In this document: positions 47,749 through 48,940 of the stretch, piece by piece
How the letters are laid out: each line of letters starts with the position of its first letter
Numbering within the stretch: position 1 is the stretch's first letter
NCBI GenBank assembly: GCA_001931875.2
Contig: MSJH02000500.1
Coordinates: forward strand, 1-48,940
Direction of reading: 5' to 3'
Length of the DNA stretch: 48,940 bases
From: Byssochlamys sp. IMV 00236
Lineage: Eukaryota > Ascomycota > Eurotiomycetes > Eurotiales > Thermoascaceae
Translations under genes and position numbers: made by a program
The notes under the pieces: model-generated
What the model saw: the letters and a program-made list of their open reading frames with translations, nothing else
What the model was told of the DNA's origin: nothing
Database searches by the model: none

Positions 47749-48643
47749 TCAAATGAAAAAGTGTGTGTACATCCTACTAGACTCGTGAACTGGCATCTCG
47801 TAGAGTTTGAAATGATTCAATTCTTGTTTTATCTCTTGTGCAATCACAGGGGTCAATCGTGTACAGATAGCCTCAGGGTCTGATGTGCGATCATAATCTT
47901 GTCTAGAGTAAGTTTCGTACACGGTCACATATTGATTGAACTGAATTGACAACCTCATCGATTCAAGGTGCGATTTTCTCTTCTTTAGATTCGATATTTG
48001 TGTTTTCCGTCGTAAGGTAACGCTTGACCATCGAGTACTCTTGTTTGGTTTTTTCAGTATACTCTTTGTCATCATGGACTGTTTTGGATGTGCCATACTC
48101 GCCTTGTTACGAAAGGAACAGATGGGTAAACCACAGATGGAAAGACGATGTTGAGCTGTTGTAGATGTATTTTGGCTCATCGTATCGTCATCATAATCAT
48201 TATCATCATTATCGTCGTCGTTGTCAGCCATTGTCAAGCTTTTAATGGATTGACCTGCTACTGTAGTTGATGTACATCCTGAATCACTTGACAGAGATGC
48301 ATCATGACTTATGACAGGCAGTGGCTGATGTTTCTTCTGTTTCAATCCTAATACACGCTTTAGTGCAGATTTCATTTTATATAGTCTCTTCTTTTCATGC
48401 AGGCTCGTCAGGCTACTATGAAGCATGCATTGAGGATCCAGGTAAGATTGGATGACCGCATGATGATCTACTTTATCTTCATTTTCCCAAATACATGGTT
48501 GTGTTATTGCATTCAGGTCGTTCCTGTGATGATTCTAATAAATATAAGTAGCATGAATTTGAAAGCAATGATGTATAACTTACATGATCAATAGATAAGC
48601 TCTGTACTTCATGAATGATCTGATTCATGTCATGCTCATTCAT
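47749..48643 (-). CDS. Conserved protein of unknown function with ETYSRQDYDRT...CTRLTP motif
   Basis: Exons 48643-48584 and 48534-47749 give 281 residues. The N-terminus (MNEHDMNQIIHEVQSLSIDH) is followed by a basic segment (KKRLYKMKSALKRVLGLKQK), Ser/Thr-rich and Asp/Asn-rich linkers. The C-terminal 60 residues look conserved: QFNQYVTVYETYSRQDYDRT, then CTRLTPVIAQEIKQELNHFK and MPVHESSRMYTHFF. I recognise this C-terminal block as a recurring fungal motif but cannot name a family. There are no membrane segments or enzyme motifs. It may be a regulatory or scaffold protein. The first exon was placed by the GTAAGT...ATTAG intron in phase 0. Confidence 0.6.
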
Positions 48644-48881
48644 AGTCATATATACAGCAAGATGTAAACGAGTGGAAAGGGTTAAAGGGAAAAGAAAAAG
48701 AAGAGTGATTCTGATACCAGCTAAAAATAAACCTGTAATGCTTATCTTCAGTATAAATATATAAAAAGCTCCTTAATAAGTTTGAAGGAATGAATCTTTA
48801 TATGTGTTATATAAATTAAAAAATGACCTATAAATTACTTTTACATCAAAAGAATGTCCTCAAGGGGGGATTTGCCCCACA

Positions 48882-48934
48882 AACACACACACACACACAC
48901 GCGATGCTCTCTTTTTTTTTTTTTTTTTTTTTTT
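48882..48934. repeat. (CA)n microsatellite followed by a 23-base poly(T)
   Basis: Alternating CA from 48882 to 48900, then GCGATGCTCTC and a run of T residues from 48912 to 48934. Confidence 0.9.
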
Positions 48935-48940
48935 AGCATT

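Noticed and set aside
1..48940. tRNA, rRNA and CRISPR arrays
   Set aside because: No tRNA-like A/B box pair, rRNA segment or regularly spaced repeat array was found by reading.

Overview
This window looks like nuclear DNA of an early-diverging fungus, most likely Mucoromycota/Mucorales (inference). The DNA is AT-rich, and genes are interrupted by GT-AG introns of about 50-60 bp that often carry CTAAT/CTAAC-like branch points. Genes lie close together on both strands. A chitin synthase with an N-terminal myosin-like region, a two-Cys-pair GATA plus PHD protein and FAR1/MULE and Tc1-type transposons all fit this group. I rebuilt the gene models by hand; for every gene called intact, the exon lengths sum to a whole number of codons.

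Layout. 1-4830 is a transposon cluster: a Tc1/mariner-like transposase cut by the window edge (-), a FAR1-domain fragment (-), and a MULE-type transposase followed by a cysteine-protease-like domain (+). 5128-9447 holds the tri-snRNP protein SART1/Snu66 (+) converging on a damaged DH-PH RhoGEF (-). 9448-11975 is repeat-rich spacer with two inverted-repeat elements and a candidate 86-residue spliced gene. 11976-20631 holds a myosin-motor chitin synthase (+, 6 exons, 1877 aa) converging on UTP14 (-). 20632-22704 is spacer with a Helitron-like relic (-). 22705-24589 is an MFS monocarboxylate-type transporter (-) whose reading frame needs a 2-nt micro-exon.

25476-28530 is a head-to-head pair: a PTAR1-like prenyltransferase-alpha-repeat protein (-) and a SWI3/RSC8-type chromatin remodeller subunit (+), with 93 bp between start codons. 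29050-32361 is cytosolic leucyl-tRNA synthetase (+). 32680-34932 is a large fungal transcription-factor ORF whose Zn2Cys6 cluster looks broken (+). 35150-36482 is omega-amidase NIT2 (+, 8 exons), converging on PRP38 (-, 36669-37345, first exon 4 nt). 37449-38756 is a GATA+PHD zinc-finger protein (-). 39499-43613 is an NPC1/NCR1 sterol transporter (-, 5 exons). 43614-45742 is a 2.1-kb spacer with no gene I can support. 45743-47277 is an ankyrin-repeat protein (+), converging on a conserved unknown protein (-, 47749-48643).

The host genes are mostly housekeeping: splicing (SART1, PRP38), ribosome assembly (UTP14), translation (LeuRS), chromatin (SWI3), wall synthesis (chitin synthase), Rho signalling and sterol transport. 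They are not an operon or pathway cluster. The most unusual content is at the left end (a MULE protein joined to a USP-like peptidase domain) and in the tiny exons of the transporter and PRP38. I saw no rRNA, tRNA, CRISPR array or virus-like region.
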